In this document: positions 37,147-45,909 of the stretch, one piece after another | Position numbering within the stretch: position 1 is the stretch's first letter | Layout: each line of letters starts with the position of its first letter | DNA from: an uncultured Cohaesibacter sp. | GTDB taxonomy: Bacteria; Pseudomonadota; Alphaproteobacteria; Rhizobiales; Cohaesibacteraceae | NCBI RefSeq assembly: GCF_963682185.1 | Contig: NZ_OY821667.1 | Coordinates: 788,109 to 852,108 of the forward strand | Reading direction: 5' to 3' | DNA: 64,000 nucleotides | Notes under the pieces: generated by a model | The model's database searches: none | What the model was told of the DNA's origin: nothing | What the model saw: only the letters and a program-made list of their open reading frames with translations | Translations under genes and position numbers: made by a program

Positions 37147-37190
37147 GTGTCACGTGGCACCACTAAATTCCCTTAATGCACACGCGTGCA
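37147..37190. promoter_or_regulatory. Two palindromes with central CG, LacI-type operator candidates
   Basis: GTGTCACGTGGCAC (37147-37160) and TGCACACGCGTGCA (37177-37190) are each symmetrical about a central CG except for one pair. Centres are 30 bp apart and lie upstream of the importer operon that carries its own LacI gene (43517-44533). Confidence 0.45.
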
Positions 37191-37268
37191 ATCACATTCA
37201 TTCAACCGTTACGCATCCGCGTAGAGCCATCTTTTCCAGTCAACTGTTCTTTCATTGGAGATATTGGG

Positions 37269-38618
37269 ATGACCATTTCCAAAGCCCTCAAACTTGCAAC
37301 TATGACCGCGGCACTTGCCCTGTCCAGCACGGCGGTTTTCGCTCAGGACTACACCATCAGTGTTTGGTCTGGCGGAACCGGAGAAAGCGAGAATTATCGC
37401 GTCGATAACATCGAAATCGCGGCCGAAGAATTGATGCGGGAGGCTGCCATCAGTGGGGACGACCTCTCCATCTCCGTGGAGAAAAAGACCTTCACAAGCT
37501 GGGATGATTTCAAACAGGCCGTCACGTTGGCCGCAGAATCCAATACGGCGCCCAATATCATCGTCACGGGTCATGAAGACATCGCGCCTTGGTCGCAGTC
37601 CGGCCTGATCCGCCCGATCGAAGACTATATTGATCTGGACGCATGGCCGATGAACCAGATCTATCCGAACCTGATCGACATCGCCTCTTTCAACGGCCAG
37701 GTCTGGGGGCTGCCGCAGGATGCAGAATCCCGCCCCTTCTTCTTCTACAAACCGCACATGAAAGCCATCGGCTACACCGATGATCAGATCGAAGCCCTGC
37801 CGGCCAAGATCGAAGCGGGCGACTACACCCTCTATGATGTGCTTGAAGACGCCAAGAAAATGCAGGATGCCGGTCTTGTTGAAGCCGGACATGGCTTCTA
37901 TCCGCGCGTCTCCAATGGCCCGGACTACTGGCAGTTCTATGTCAGCTTCGGCGGCGAAATTCAGGATAAGGAAAGCGGCAAACTGGTCTTCAACAAACAG
38001 GCCATGACCGACATGTATCAGTTCTTCGCCGATGCGGTCGAAATGGGCGTCACCTCCCCCACCCATCTGGGGACCGACTGGGGCCAGTGGTATAACGAAG
38101 TCGCCAACGGCAAGGCCGGCATGTGGCATGGCGGCACATGGCACTACGCGCGTTATCAGAAGGAAGGCCAAGAAGACTTCTTTGGCAACATCCAGTTCTC
38201 CCTGATCCCCGAAGGCAATGCCAATGGCAAGCCCAACACGGTCACCCACCCGCTGGTCTACCTGATCAGCAACACCGGCAACGATGATGTGGCAGAAGTG
38301 GCCTCCCAGCTTGTCGCCATTGCGTCGGAACCGCGCCTGAACACGCTGCATGCCATCAAGTCCGGCCATCTGGCCATTGGCTCCGAGCAGACAGCCGTTC
38401 CGCTTTATGCCAATGATCGCTGGGCGTCCGAAGCAACCGAGCGCCTGCTGCCGCATGCGGTTTCCATGCCAAACAACACCGATTTCGGCGCCTTCTGGAC
38501 CACCATGTTCAAAGGTCTTGAAGCATCCTGGACCGGTCAGAAGAGCGTGGCTGATGCAGTCGCTGATGTGGAAGCCGAATACAAGGCAACCATGGCCGAC
38601 GCCATCATCATGAAATAA
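37269..38618 (+). CDS. Periplasmic solute-binding protein (family 1, sugar/glycerophosphodiester type)
   Basis: 449 residues with a signal peptide (MTISKALKLATMTAALALSS, cut near AVFAQD). The mature protein has the family-1 layout: SVWSGGTGES near the start, FNGQVWGLPQDAESRPFFFY for the first hinge, and GKAGMWHGGTWHY later. The ATG at 37269 follows GGAG by nine bases; the frame upstream to 37176 is not needed. It heads a six- or seven-gene operon with two permeases, an ATPase, a tandem glycerophosphodiesterase, a LacI regulator and an inositol-phosphatase-like enzyme, which suggests a phosphodiester ligand of glycerol. Confidence 0.92.
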   Translation: MTISKALKLATMTAALALSSTAVFAQDYTISVWSGGTGESENYRVDNIEIAAEELMREAAISGDDLSISVEKKTFTSWDDFKQAVTLAAESNTAPNIIVTGHEDIAPWSQSGLIRPIEDYIDLDAWPMNQIYPNLIDIASFNGQVWGLPQDAESRPFFFYKPHMKAIGYTDDQIEALPAKIEAGDYTLYDVLEDAKKMQDAGLVEAGHGFYPRVSNGPDYWQFYVSFGGEIQDKESGKLVFNKQAMTDMYQFFADAVEMGVTSPTHLGTDWGQWYNEVANGKAGMWHGGTWHYARYQKEGQEDFFGNIQFSLIPEGNANGKPNTVTHPLVYLISNTGNDDVAEVASQLVAIASEPRLNTLHAIKSGHLAIGSEQTAVPLYANDRWASEATERLLPHAVSMPNNTDFGAFWTTMFKGLEASWTGQKSVADAVADVEAEYKATMADAIIMK

Positions 38619-38762
38619 CGATCTCCGACAGGGCCTCGAAGCAGGCCTTGAGGATCAAAAACCGGTCGGGCGTCTCCTCTCCAGCGTCCGACCACCTTCT
38701 GACGACAGGAATGATCGAAGGCAACTTCAAATGAATAGTCAAATGCGAGGAGGTGTTTAGAC

Positions 38763-40079
38763 ATGCGCCAGAAAACCAGTTTGCTGGGGCTTGGCTTCAT
38801 GACGCCTGCTCTGGTCATGGTCCTTTTATTTTTCCTCATTCCGGTGGTTCTCACCGGCGTGTTTGCATTCACCAACATGAGCACGGCAACGGGGATCAGC
38901 GGCGGCGACTACATGATCACACCACAGACGGTCAAACGCCTTGCGGACAATCCGGTCTTCGACAAGGGCCAGATAGAGCGGCTTGGCTCGGAAAGCTACC
39001 GTGTTGACGAGACTTCTCTGGAAAAGGCAGCCAATGAGGGAGTAGGCCCGGCCTTCCTGAAGGAAATTTCAAAAGACCTGAAGGGCTCAAACTTCGCCTC
39101 CAACCGCGACTTTGTCCGGGCCCTCAAGAAGCTGCGTAACCGTCCGCGCAGCATGCGCGACCTCAAGCGCGCAGCCGATCCCTTCTCCCGCTCCGTGCTT
39201 AATGAGCGCTTTGCCACGCAAGACATATTTCTAGCGGCTCTGGGCGAGCTCAATCTGGATCTTGATGAGAAAGAGCGAGACGCCATCCTCAGCGAAGCCT
39301 ACACAGGCTGGACATGGACGACCGAGAATTTCAAGACGATGATCTCCAAGCCCGGCACCAGCTTCATTGTGCTCAACACAATTTTCTATGTCGCGACAAC
39401 CCTTGTGTTGTTCAACATCGGCTTTGCACTGTTCCTCGCCATTACCACCTTCTATCTGCCAGAAGGGCAGGCAACCTTCTTCCGTGCGGTCTGGCTGTTG
39501 CCTCGCATCTCACCACCCGTGCTCTATGTTCTTTTGTGGAAGTGGATGCTCTGGGACAATGGCTTCTTGTCCACCATCACCGGCTGGTTCGGCGTTCCAC
39601 CGTTCAACTATATGTTGGGGTCCGTTTCATCAGCATGGACGGCCGTCATTCTGATCAACGGCTTTATCGGAGCCTCCATGGGGATGCTGATCTTCTCATC
39701 GGCGCTAAACGGCATTCCCGCCTCGATGCTGCATGCCAGTGAAGTGGACGGGGCCTCGCGCTGGCAGCAGATCCGCCATATCATTCTACCACAACTCAGG
39801 TGGCCAATCCTGTTCGTCACGTCCTATCAGACTCTGTCGCTGCTGACCTCCTTTCAGGAAATCCTTCTCTCGACAGATGGTGGCCCCGGTGGCTCCACCA
39901 CGGTCTGGTCCCTTGAGGCCTATTTCACGGCCCTCAACAACTATGCGGGCAATCTGCAATATGGCTATGGCGCATCCATGGCGCTGGTTCTCGTGGTTGT
40001 CGGCATCCTTCTTTCCCTCCTCTATCTGCGCGTCTTCAAGTTCAACGAGCTTGTCACCAAACCGCGCATCGAAAACTAG
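38763..40079 (+). CDS. ABC transporter permease (MalF/UgpA type) with large periplasmic insert
   Basis: 438 residues, well above the usual 290-320. After the first membrane helix (about 9-35) there is a hydrophilic stretch of about 160 residues (to about 198), rich in Lys, Arg, Glu and Asp, before the second helix (FIVLNTIFYVATTLVLFNIG). MalF also has a big second periplasmic loop, but the sequence here is not similar to it. The EAA loop is seen near 330 (SEVDGASRWQQIRHIILPQL). GGAGGTG lies eight bases before the ATG. The insert may contact the binding protein. Confidence 0.92.
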   Translation: MRQKTSLLGLGFMTPALVMVLLFFLIPVVLTGVFAFTNMSTATGISGGDYMITPQTVKRLADNPVFDKGQIERLGSESYRVDETSLEKAANEGVGPAFLKEISKDLKGSNFASNRDFVRALKKLRNRPRSMRDLKRAADPFSRSVLNERFATQDIFLAALGELNLDLDEKERDAILSEAYTGWTWTTENFKTMISKPGTSFIVLNTIFYVATTLVLFNIGFALFLAITTFYLPEGQATFFRAVWLLPRISPPVLYVLLWKWMLWDNGFLSTITGWFGVPPFNYMLGSVSSAWTAVILINGFIGASMGMLIFSSALNGIPASMLHASEVDGASRWQQIRHIILPQLRWPILFVTSYQTLSLLTSFQEILLSTDGGPGGSTTVWSLEAYFTALNNYAGNLQYGYGASMALVLVVVGILLSLLYLRVFKFNELVTKPRIEN

Positions 40080-40090
40080 GAGGCCAGATC

Positions 40091-40927
40091 ATGAAAAATG
40101 AACAATCCCGCAATTACAACAAATGGCCGATCCTGCTGTTCCTGAGCGTCACCTCGCTGCCAACGCTCATCATGTATGCCTATCTGGTCATCGATACGCT
40201 CAGCAACACCGCGCCGGGCTCTCTCATTCCGAACGAATTCACGCTCAGCCATTGGCGCTTCTTGTGGAGCGCGGCCGATGGAGCGCATGACGTCTGGCTG
40301 GCGACATGGAACACCTTCCTGTTCTCCACGATCATGACGGCCATCGTGCTCCTCGTTTCGCTGACGGCAGGCTACGCCCTGTCGCGCCTCAACATGCCGT
40401 TCCGGTCTTTCTTTCTGGCCGGTATCATGACCCTGCATGCCTTTCCCACGATCACGCTGGTCATTGCTCTCTTCATCACCCTTCAGATGGTCGGGCTCTA
40501 TGACACGCTGACCGGTGTCATCCTCATCCGTGCGGCCCTGACGCTGCCGCTGGGCATATGGATCATGAAAGGCTTCTACGACACGGTGCCATGGGAAATC
40601 GAAATGGCCGGCATTCAGGATGGTGCAAGCCGCTTCACTGTCTGGCGGCGTCTGATCTTGCCGCAGGTGCAGCCAGCACTGATCGCGCTCGGGGTCTTCA
40701 CCTTTCTCGAAGGCTGGAAGGAATACATCCTGCCCCAGATCTTTGCCCCCAGCGCCAATGTGCGGGTGCTATCGGTGCTGCTCGCAGAGCTGATTCAGGA
40801 CAACGAGCATTTCGACTTCAATCTCTTCAAATCCATCGGGCTCTTCTATGTGATCCCGGTCATCATTCTCTATCTCATCTTCAACAAGAAGCTGATGAAT
40901 ATCTACGGCGGAGGCACAAAAGGCTGA
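40091..40927 (+). CDS. ABC transporter permease (MalG/UgpE type)
   Basis: 278 residues with six predicted membrane helices. The first is at about 13-32, the AFPTITLVIALFITLQMVGL helix is in the middle, and the EAA loop reads PWEIEMAGIQDGASRFTVWR near residue 180. Partner of the MalF-like permease, which ends 11 bp upstream. The ATPase gene starts at its stop codon (TGATG overlap). Confidence 0.94.
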   Translation: MKNEQSRNYNKWPILLFLSVTSLPTLIMYAYLVIDTLSNTAPGSLIPNEFTLSHWRFLWSAADGAHDVWLATWNTFLFSTIMTAIVLLVSLTAGYALSRLNMPFRSFFLAGIMTLHAFPTITLVIALFITLQMVGLYDTLTGVILIRAALTLPLGIWIMKGFYDTVPWEIEMAGIQDGASRFTVWRRLILPQVQPALIALGVFTFLEGWKEYILPQIFAPSANVRVLSVLLAELIQDNEHFDFNLFKSIGLFYVIPVIILYLIFNKKLMNIYGGGTKG

Positions 40928-41985
40928 TGCGTATCACGCTTGACACATTCTCCAAAAGCTTCGGTGACACCAAGGTCATCGACAAACTGGATCTCCAGAT
41001 CGCCGATGGCGAGATGATCGCTCTGCTGGGCCCTTCCGGCTGCGGCAAATCCACCACCCTGTTTGCGATCTGTGGCATTCATCAAGTTACCGGCGGACGC
41101 ATCCTGTTCGGGGATCGCGATGTCACGCACACCAGCGCGCAATCCCGCAATGTGGGGGTCGTCTTCCAGAATTATGCGCTCTATCCGCACATGTCGGTGT
41201 TCGAAAATATCGCCTTCCCCCTGACCATCCGCAAGATGGACAAGAGGGAGGTGGAGCGTCAGGTGCAAGCCATTGCCGAACTGGTCCATATCCCCGAATT
41301 GCTCAAGCGCAAGCCTGCCCAGCTCTCCGGCGGGCAGCAGCAGCGCGTCGCACTGGCCCGCGCCCTCATCCGCAAGCCTGACGTCCTTTTGCTCGATGAG
41401 CCTTTGGCAAACCTAGACGCCAAATTGCGCCTTGAAATGCGCTCAGAAATCCGCCGCATTCAGCAGGAGACAGGCATCACGGCCATTCTCGTTACCCATG
41501 ACCAGGTTGAGGCCATGTCCATGTGCGACCGCATCGCCATCATGAAGGATGGAAAGATCCTGCAGATCGACACCCCGACAGACATGTATAGCAACCCCAA
41601 GAATGACTTTGTCGCAGGCTTTCTGGGCAATCCACCGATTGCATTTCTGGATGGCCAAGCAACTGGCGGCTCCTTCTCGCTTGCCAATTCCAATATCACC
41701 CTGCCGCTGCCTGCCCATCTCTCATCGCTCAATGGATCAGCCCCCATCCGATTGGGAATACGGCCCGAGCTGGTTGGCACCAAGGGCGAGACGACCATTT
41801 CAGGGCGCATTTCCTTTATCGAAACACAAGGGCGGGAGAATCTCTACGACATCACCATGCCCGATGGATCGGTCCTGCGCTCCATTCAGCATGTGCGCGA
41901 TGACGTAAAACTGGGAGACAATGTCACCTGGCCAATTGATTGCTCCAGACTGCTGGTCTTCAACAGCGAAGGGGAGCGCCTCTGA
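40927..41985 (+). CDS. ABC transporter ATP-binding protein (UgpC/MalK type)
   Basis: 352 residues. Walker A GPSGCGKST, Q-loop VFQNYALYPHMSVFENI, signature LSGGQQQR, Walker B VLLLDEPLANLD, and H-loop LVTHDQVEAM; a TOBE-like regulatory domain from about 240 (GIRPELVGTKGETT). It starts within the stop of the permease gene and its own stop overlaps the next start (TGATG), so the genes are tightly coupled. UgpC in E. coli imports glycerol 3-phosphate and its diesters; the following glycerophosphodiesterase supports a similar load. Confidence 0.94.
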   Translation: MRITLDTFSKSFGDTKVIDKLDLQIADGEMIALLGPSGCGKSTTLFAICGIHQVTGGRILFGDRDVTHTSAQSRNVGVVFQNYALYPHMSVFENIAFPLTIRKMDKREVERQVQAIAELVHIPELLKRKPAQLSGGQQQRVALARALIRKPDVLLLDEPLANLDAKLRLEMRSEIRRIQQETGITAILVTHDQVEAMSMCDRIAIMKDGKILQIDTPTDMYSNPKNDFVAGFLGNPPIAFLDGQATGGSFSLANSNITLPLPAHLSSLNGSAPIRLGIRPELVGTKGETTISGRISFIETQGRENLYDITMPDGSVLRSIQHVRDDVKLGDNVTWPIDCSRLLVFNSEGERL

Positions 41986-43520
41986 TGCCATTTCTCGACA
42001 AGATCAAGGCGCTGGGATGGGCAGTGGACGCTGACGGCAAGCCGCAGAGCCGCTTTGGTGGCCCGATGATCATTGCCCACCGCGGGGCCAGCGACCATGC
42101 ACCGGAGAACACCCTGGCAGCTTTTGAACTCGCCTCCCGCTTCGGCGCCGACATGTGGGAGCTGGATGTCCATAACACGGCCGATGGCATCCCGGTGATC
42201 AGCCACGATGCGCATCTGGGGCGCGTCTTTGGCGTTGATGCCTCCATCGCAGACCTGACGCTTGCACAATTGCGAGCGCTGGACACTGTCGATGTGCCAA
42301 CGCTGGAAGAAGCCGTCGATCTGGCCACGCGCTTGGGAGCCGGGCTCTATATCGAGATCAAGGGTCAGGGAGCCAATCTGTCCACGCTCGCGCTGCTGCA
42401 AGAAAAGCAGTTCTCCTTCGCCTCTCTCGGCTCTTTCCTGCCTCAACATGTAGCCGAGCTGGCAGCCCTTGAGTGCCCCTACCCGCTCGCGATCCTCGTC
42501 GGCCTTGATCACGACCCATTTGCCCTTGCAGACATGGCTCGTGCCGATGTCATGCATCTGTGCTGGGAGCGCGCCAGTGACCACCCCGACCGACTGCTGG
42601 ACCATGCCTTGATGGACAGGGCCAGAATGGCGGACCTGCCCATCGTGCTGTGGCATGAAGAACGCCCTGAGGTCATTCGGGAGGTCATGACAGCGGACGT
42701 GATTGGCGTCTGCTCCAACCGGCCCGAACTGCTTGTTCCCTATCCTGCATCGCCCGCGCGTCCCTCGAACCAGCCCAAGGGACCGGAGGTCGTTTGCCAT
42801 CGCGGCATCAACAAGCTCGCGCCGGAAAACACGATGAAGGCTGCTCGGCTTGTCTTCGAACAGGGATTCGACTGGCTGGAGCTGGACGTACAGCAAACGG
42901 CGGACAATCAACTGGTCGTCATTCATGACGATACCCTCGAGCGCACCACCAATGGCAAAGGGCTGGTTTCGGCAAAGACGCTGGCCGACCTGAGGCAGCT
43001 GGATGCTGGCGGATGGATGTCGAGGCGACATGTCGGCGAACAGATCCCCACACTGACTGACATGATCGATCTGGCGAAGTCCTTCAACAAGCGGATTTAT
43101 ATCGAACTCAAGAAGTCGGACCCGAGGCTCGTACTTGATCTCGTGCGGGCAAAGGATTTCCTCGACCAGTGCTTCTTCTGGAGCTTCGACTGGCCCAAGA
43201 TCGAAGCCCTGCGTGCGATGGAACCCGACGCCAATATTATGGTGCGAACGCAGGATCATTCATCGATTGAGGCGCTTTTCGATGTGACCACGCCAGACAT
43301 TGTCGAGATCACCATCAACGAAGCCAATCAAGACAAGATCGATCAGATCAGGGCGCGAGGCGCGAAAGCGATGATCTGCTATATGGGTGAAGAGATGGCC
43401 GTGATGGAGCGCATACAATCCCTTGCGCCCGATATGGTGAATCTGGACAATCCTCATGTGTGGAAAGAGATTCTGCACTGCAAGCATTTGACCGGCAGCG
43501 GAAAGACCCTGAGCGCATGA
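41985..43520 (+). CDS. Tandem glycerophosphodiester phosphodiesterase
   Basis: 511 residues with two GDPD barrels in one chain. Domain 1 (about 27-250) has AHRGASDHAPENT with His32-Arg33, Glu59 and Asp61 (WELDVHNT) and His74. Domain 2 (about 267-500) has CHRGINKLAPENT with His272-Arg273, Glu299 and Asp301 (LELDVQQT) and His314 (VVIHDDTLERTTNG). Both keep the catalytic set, so both could be active; domain 1 has a shortened loop after His74. No signal peptide, so it acts in the cytoplasm on imported glycerophosphodiesters, giving glycerol 3-phosphate plus an alcohol. Single-domain forms are about 240-300 long. It is translationally coupled to the ATPase and to the LacI gene (4-bp overlap). Confidence 0.92.
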   Translation: MPFLDKIKALGWAVDADGKPQSRFGGPMIIAHRGASDHAPENTLAAFELASRFGADMWELDVHNTADGIPVISHDAHLGRVFGVDASIADLTLAQLRALDTVDVPTLEEAVDLATRLGAGLYIEIKGQGANLSTLALLQEKQFSFASLGSFLPQHVAELAALECPYPLAILVGLDHDPFALADMARADVMHLCWERASDHPDRLLDHALMDRARMADLPIVLWHEERPEVIREVMTADVIGVCSNRPELLVPYPASPARPSNQPKGPEVVCHRGINKLAPENTMKAARLVFEQGFDWLELDVQQTADNQLVVIHDDTLERTTNGKGLVSAKTLADLRQLDAGGWMSRRHVGEQIPTLTDMIDLAKSFNKRIYIELKKSDPRLVLDLVRAKDFLDQCFFWSFDWPKIEALRAMEPDANIMVRTQDHSSIEALFDVTTPDIVEITINEANQDKIDQIRARGAKAMICYMGEEMAVMERIQSLAPDMVNLDNPHVWKEILHCKHLTGSGKTLSA

Positions 43521-44533
43521 AGACCGATGAAGACAAGTCTGGACCGGTGACCTCAATTGATGTTGCCAAACGAGCCGGGGTGTCCCGTTCCGCGGTCTCT
43601 CGCACCTTTACGCCCGGAGCGAGCGTAGCGCCGGAAACCCGTGAAAGGGTTCTAAAGGCAGCGTCAGAGCTGGGCTATCGCGTAAACCAGCTGGCGCGCA
43701 GTCTGACCAACAAGCGATCGGCTCTGGTGGGGATCGTCGCGGCCAACCTCGACAATCCGTTTCGTGTCGAGCAGATCGAGCAGATTTCCCGGCAGTTGAT
43801 CGCGCGCAATTTCCGCCCCATCCTCATGCCAGCCGAAGCTGCAGAAGATCCTTCCCATGTGATCGGCCTGCTACTGGAATATAGCGTCTCTGGGGTGATC
43901 GTTACGTCAGACACGCCCCCCGAGGCGATCTGTCAGGAATGCGTCTCCCTTGGCGTGCCCATGGTTCTGGTCAACAAGCGCGGCATCGATGCGCCGGTCG
44001 ACCGCGTGCTGATGGACAATGAGAACTGCGGCAGGATTGCCGCGCAAACCCTGCTGCAAAAAGGGTGTCAGCGCCTGGCGCTGATCACGTCCGAAAGTCC
44101 CTCCTTCTCGCTCGAAGTCAGGCAGGACACATTTTTGCAGACGGTCCGCGAGGCATGCGAAACCCCGGCACAGGTCTTTGCGGGACAGTTTCAGAATTAC
44201 GAAGGCGGGGCAGAAGCCGCCGGGCGCTTGCTGGCGTCGGATGCCGACTTCGACGGAGCCTTCTGCGTGACCGATTACATGGCGCTTGGCGTTCTGGACA
44301 AGTTGCGGATGGAGGGAGACCGATCCGTGCCCGTCGAGATTCAGATCATCGGCTGCGACGATATCCGGCAGGCATCATGGCAGGGTTATTCGCTCACCAC
44401 AATCCGTCAGGATACCCAGAAACTCGCCGATGGCGTTGTCGAGGCGCTGCTCACACGGTTTAACAATCCGAACACCCCGGCAACCACCCGGATTTTACCG
44501 GTGACACTGATCGAGCGTGGCACAACGATGTAA
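43517..44533 (+). CDS. LacI-family transcriptional regulator
   Basis: 338 residues. The helix-turn-helix is TSIDVAKRAGVSRSAVSRTF, the hinge NQLARSLTNKRSALVGIV, and the sensor domain is a periplasmic-binding-protein fold (VLVNKRGIDAP, IQIIGCDDIRQASW). The ATG overlaps the phosphodiesterase stop (ATGA), so it is made with the operon, and probably represses it from the palindromes at 37147-37190. The inducer may be an imported product such as glycerol 3-phosphate or inositol; this is inference. Confidence 0.92.
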   Translation: MKTDEDKSGPVTSIDVAKRAGVSRSAVSRTFTPGASVAPETRERVLKAASELGYRVNQLARSLTNKRSALVGIVAANLDNPFRVEQIEQISRQLIARNFRPILMPAEAAEDPSHVIGLLLEYSVSGVIVTSDTPPEAICQECVSLGVPMVLVNKRGIDAPVDRVLMDNENCGRIAAQTLLQKGCQRLALITSESPSFSLEVRQDTFLQTVREACETPAQVFAGQFQNYEGGAEAAGRLLASDADFDGAFCVTDYMALGVLDKLRMEGDRSVPVEIQIIGCDDIRQASWQGYSLTTIRQDTQKLADGVVEALLTRFNNPNTPATTRILPVTLIERGTTM

Positions 44534-44642
44534 CAGTCCCCGCAAACCTGTTCCGCAGACAACAAAGCTGTTGGGCCATTGCCGTTGCACGTCACCACCA
44601 TGGCGGGCCGAAGTGACAGACCCAAGCATCCAGGAAGAATTG

Positions 44643-45440
44643 ATGCAAGAACGATATACCCTTGCCATGTCGATGGCACGCGACGCCGGCGCCATGGCGC
44701 TTGAAAGACTGCAAGACCTTAAAAATGGTTCAATTTCGGTTGAAACCAAGGGACCTCTCGACTTTGTCACAAGGGCCGACAGGGAGGTGGAAGCCTTCAT
44801 TCGCGAGCAGATCCTTGCCCATTTCCCCGATGACGGCATCGTTGGAGAGGAACTTGCCTCCGCCCACCCGACCAGCGAGATCAAGTGGGTCATCGACCCC
44901 ATAGACGGAACCGCCAACTATATCCGGGATCTCGATAGCTGGGGGGTCTCCATCGCCTGTGTCGTTGATGGGGTTTGCGAAATCGGCGTGATCTACGGGC
45001 CAGCAAAAGACAAATTGTTCCACGCCCGAAAAGGCGCAGGAGCTTTCCTCAATGGGGTTCCATTGCCCGAGGCTAGAGGTTTGGCACAAGCTCCGGCCAA
45101 CCCCATCATGTCCCTTGGCCATTCGCGCCGCATTCCGCTGTCGATCTACCTTGACGCCATTCGCTGTCTGGACGACCGAAAGATCGACCACAGGCGCGCT
45201 GGCTCCGCCGCCATTGCACTCACACAGGTTGCAGAAGGAAAGGTGGATGGGTATTTCGAGGGGGATCTAAACCCTTGGGACTGTCTCGCGGGTCTCCTGA
45301 TAAACGCCGAACTGGGCATCATCATTCGGCAAGGTGGCACGATGAGTGCGGACCTTCAGAACAGTCCGGTGTTGGTCGGTCATCCGTTTCTGCAGGACAC
45401 ACTTGATGCGCTTGCGTCTCTTGAGAACGAGGCGGTGTGA
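44643..45440 (+). CDS. Inositol-monophosphatase-family phosphatase
   Basis: 265 residues with the magnesium-binding motifs of the family: VGEELAS (Glu69-Glu70), WVIDPIDGTANYIRD (Asp85 and Asp88), and the second motif GDLNPWDCLAG with its metal-binding Asp. An AGGAAGAA ribosome site precedes the ATG. It follows the LacI gene by 109 bp. Family members dephosphorylate inositol phosphates, histidinol phosphate or bisphosphates. Downstream of a glycerophosphodiesterase and importer, an inositol-phosphate or sugar-phosphate alcohol product is a reasonable guess. Confidence 0.9.
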   Translation: MQERYTLAMSMARDAGAMALERLQDLKNGSISVETKGPLDFVTRADREVEAFIREQILAHFPDDGIVGEELASAHPTSEIKWVIDPIDGTANYIRDLDSWGVSIACVVDGVCEIGVIYGPAKDKLFHARKGAGAFLNGVPLPEARGLAQAPANPIMSLGHSRRIPLSIYLDAIRCLDDRKIDHRRAGSAAIALTQVAEGKVDGYFEGDLNPWDCLAGLLINAELGIIIRQGGTMSADLQNSPVLVGHPFLQDTLDALASLENEAV

Positions 45441-45496
45441 GCAAGCTCGTCCTCCTTCCTGAACACATCGAATATATTTTTTATGGAGAATGCAAC

Positions 45497-45735
45497 ATGC
45501 CGCTCCAAGCATACAAGCGCGGAAAAAAAGTCGTCCAAGGCTAATGCCTCATGAAACCGGTCGACACGGGATCGGCACCCAAATGTTTGTCCGCCAGCGC
45601 GTTGATCAGAAATCCTGTGCTGAATATACTCGCTGGAAGGACGCCAGCTTGTTCCTGCAAACCTACGCACATGCTGAGGAAAGTACGGAAAAAGGGACTC
45701 AGCGCAATCCCTACACCGTTCCTGCAAAATTATAA
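45497..45735 (+). pseudogene. Tyrosine integrase remnant (N-terminal start plus C-terminal catalytic end)
   Basis: A GGAGAA ribosome site precedes an ATG whose translation starts MPLQAYKRGKKVVQG and then stops; MPL..YKRG is the typical N-terminus of many alphaproteobacterial phage-type integrases. In another frame the next codons read MPHETGRHGIGTQMFVRQ and then RWKDASLFLQTYAHAEES, matching the integrase C-terminal His-Arg-His region and the catalytic Tyr in TYAH. About 250 middle residues are gone and the frame is shifted, so it is an internal-deletion pseudogene. It sits 45 bp inside the right 26-bp repeat, where an island's integrase belongs. Confidence 0.75.
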
Positions 45736-45779
45736 GAATAGATAACATCTTGGAATACAAAGGAATTACTCCAATTGAT

Positions 45780-45805
45780 CGCGGCCACCCTTAGGCCGCG
45801 CCCAC
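45780..45805. repeat. 26-bp direct repeat, right copy; candidate attR core
   Basis: Exact copy of 13325-13350, with the same 7-bp inverted arms and ACCCTTA spacer. Here it is intergenic, between the integrase remnant and the alpha/beta hydrolase. The two copies are 32,455 bp apart in direct orientation. Confidence 0.75.
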
Positions 45806-45909
45806 CGCGCCATCTTGCGCAGCAGAAAATATCCTGCAATGAATATCAGGGTGCCACTTGTCTTGAAGTGACACCTGCTATTCAAGCGCCTTGCTCCGGA
45901 GTGGCCACC

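Noticed and set aside
37209-38456. A 415-codon leftward open frame opposite the solute-binding protein gene
   Set aside because: It is the antisense of a clear periplasmic binding protein with signal peptide and ribosome site; its own translation has no family features. Long antisense frames are common in GC-rich codon-biased DNA.
41886-43259. A 457-codon leftward open frame opposite the phosphodiesterase gene
   Set aside because: Antisense shadow of a gene with both GDPD catalytic sets; the leftward product has no recognisable motif.
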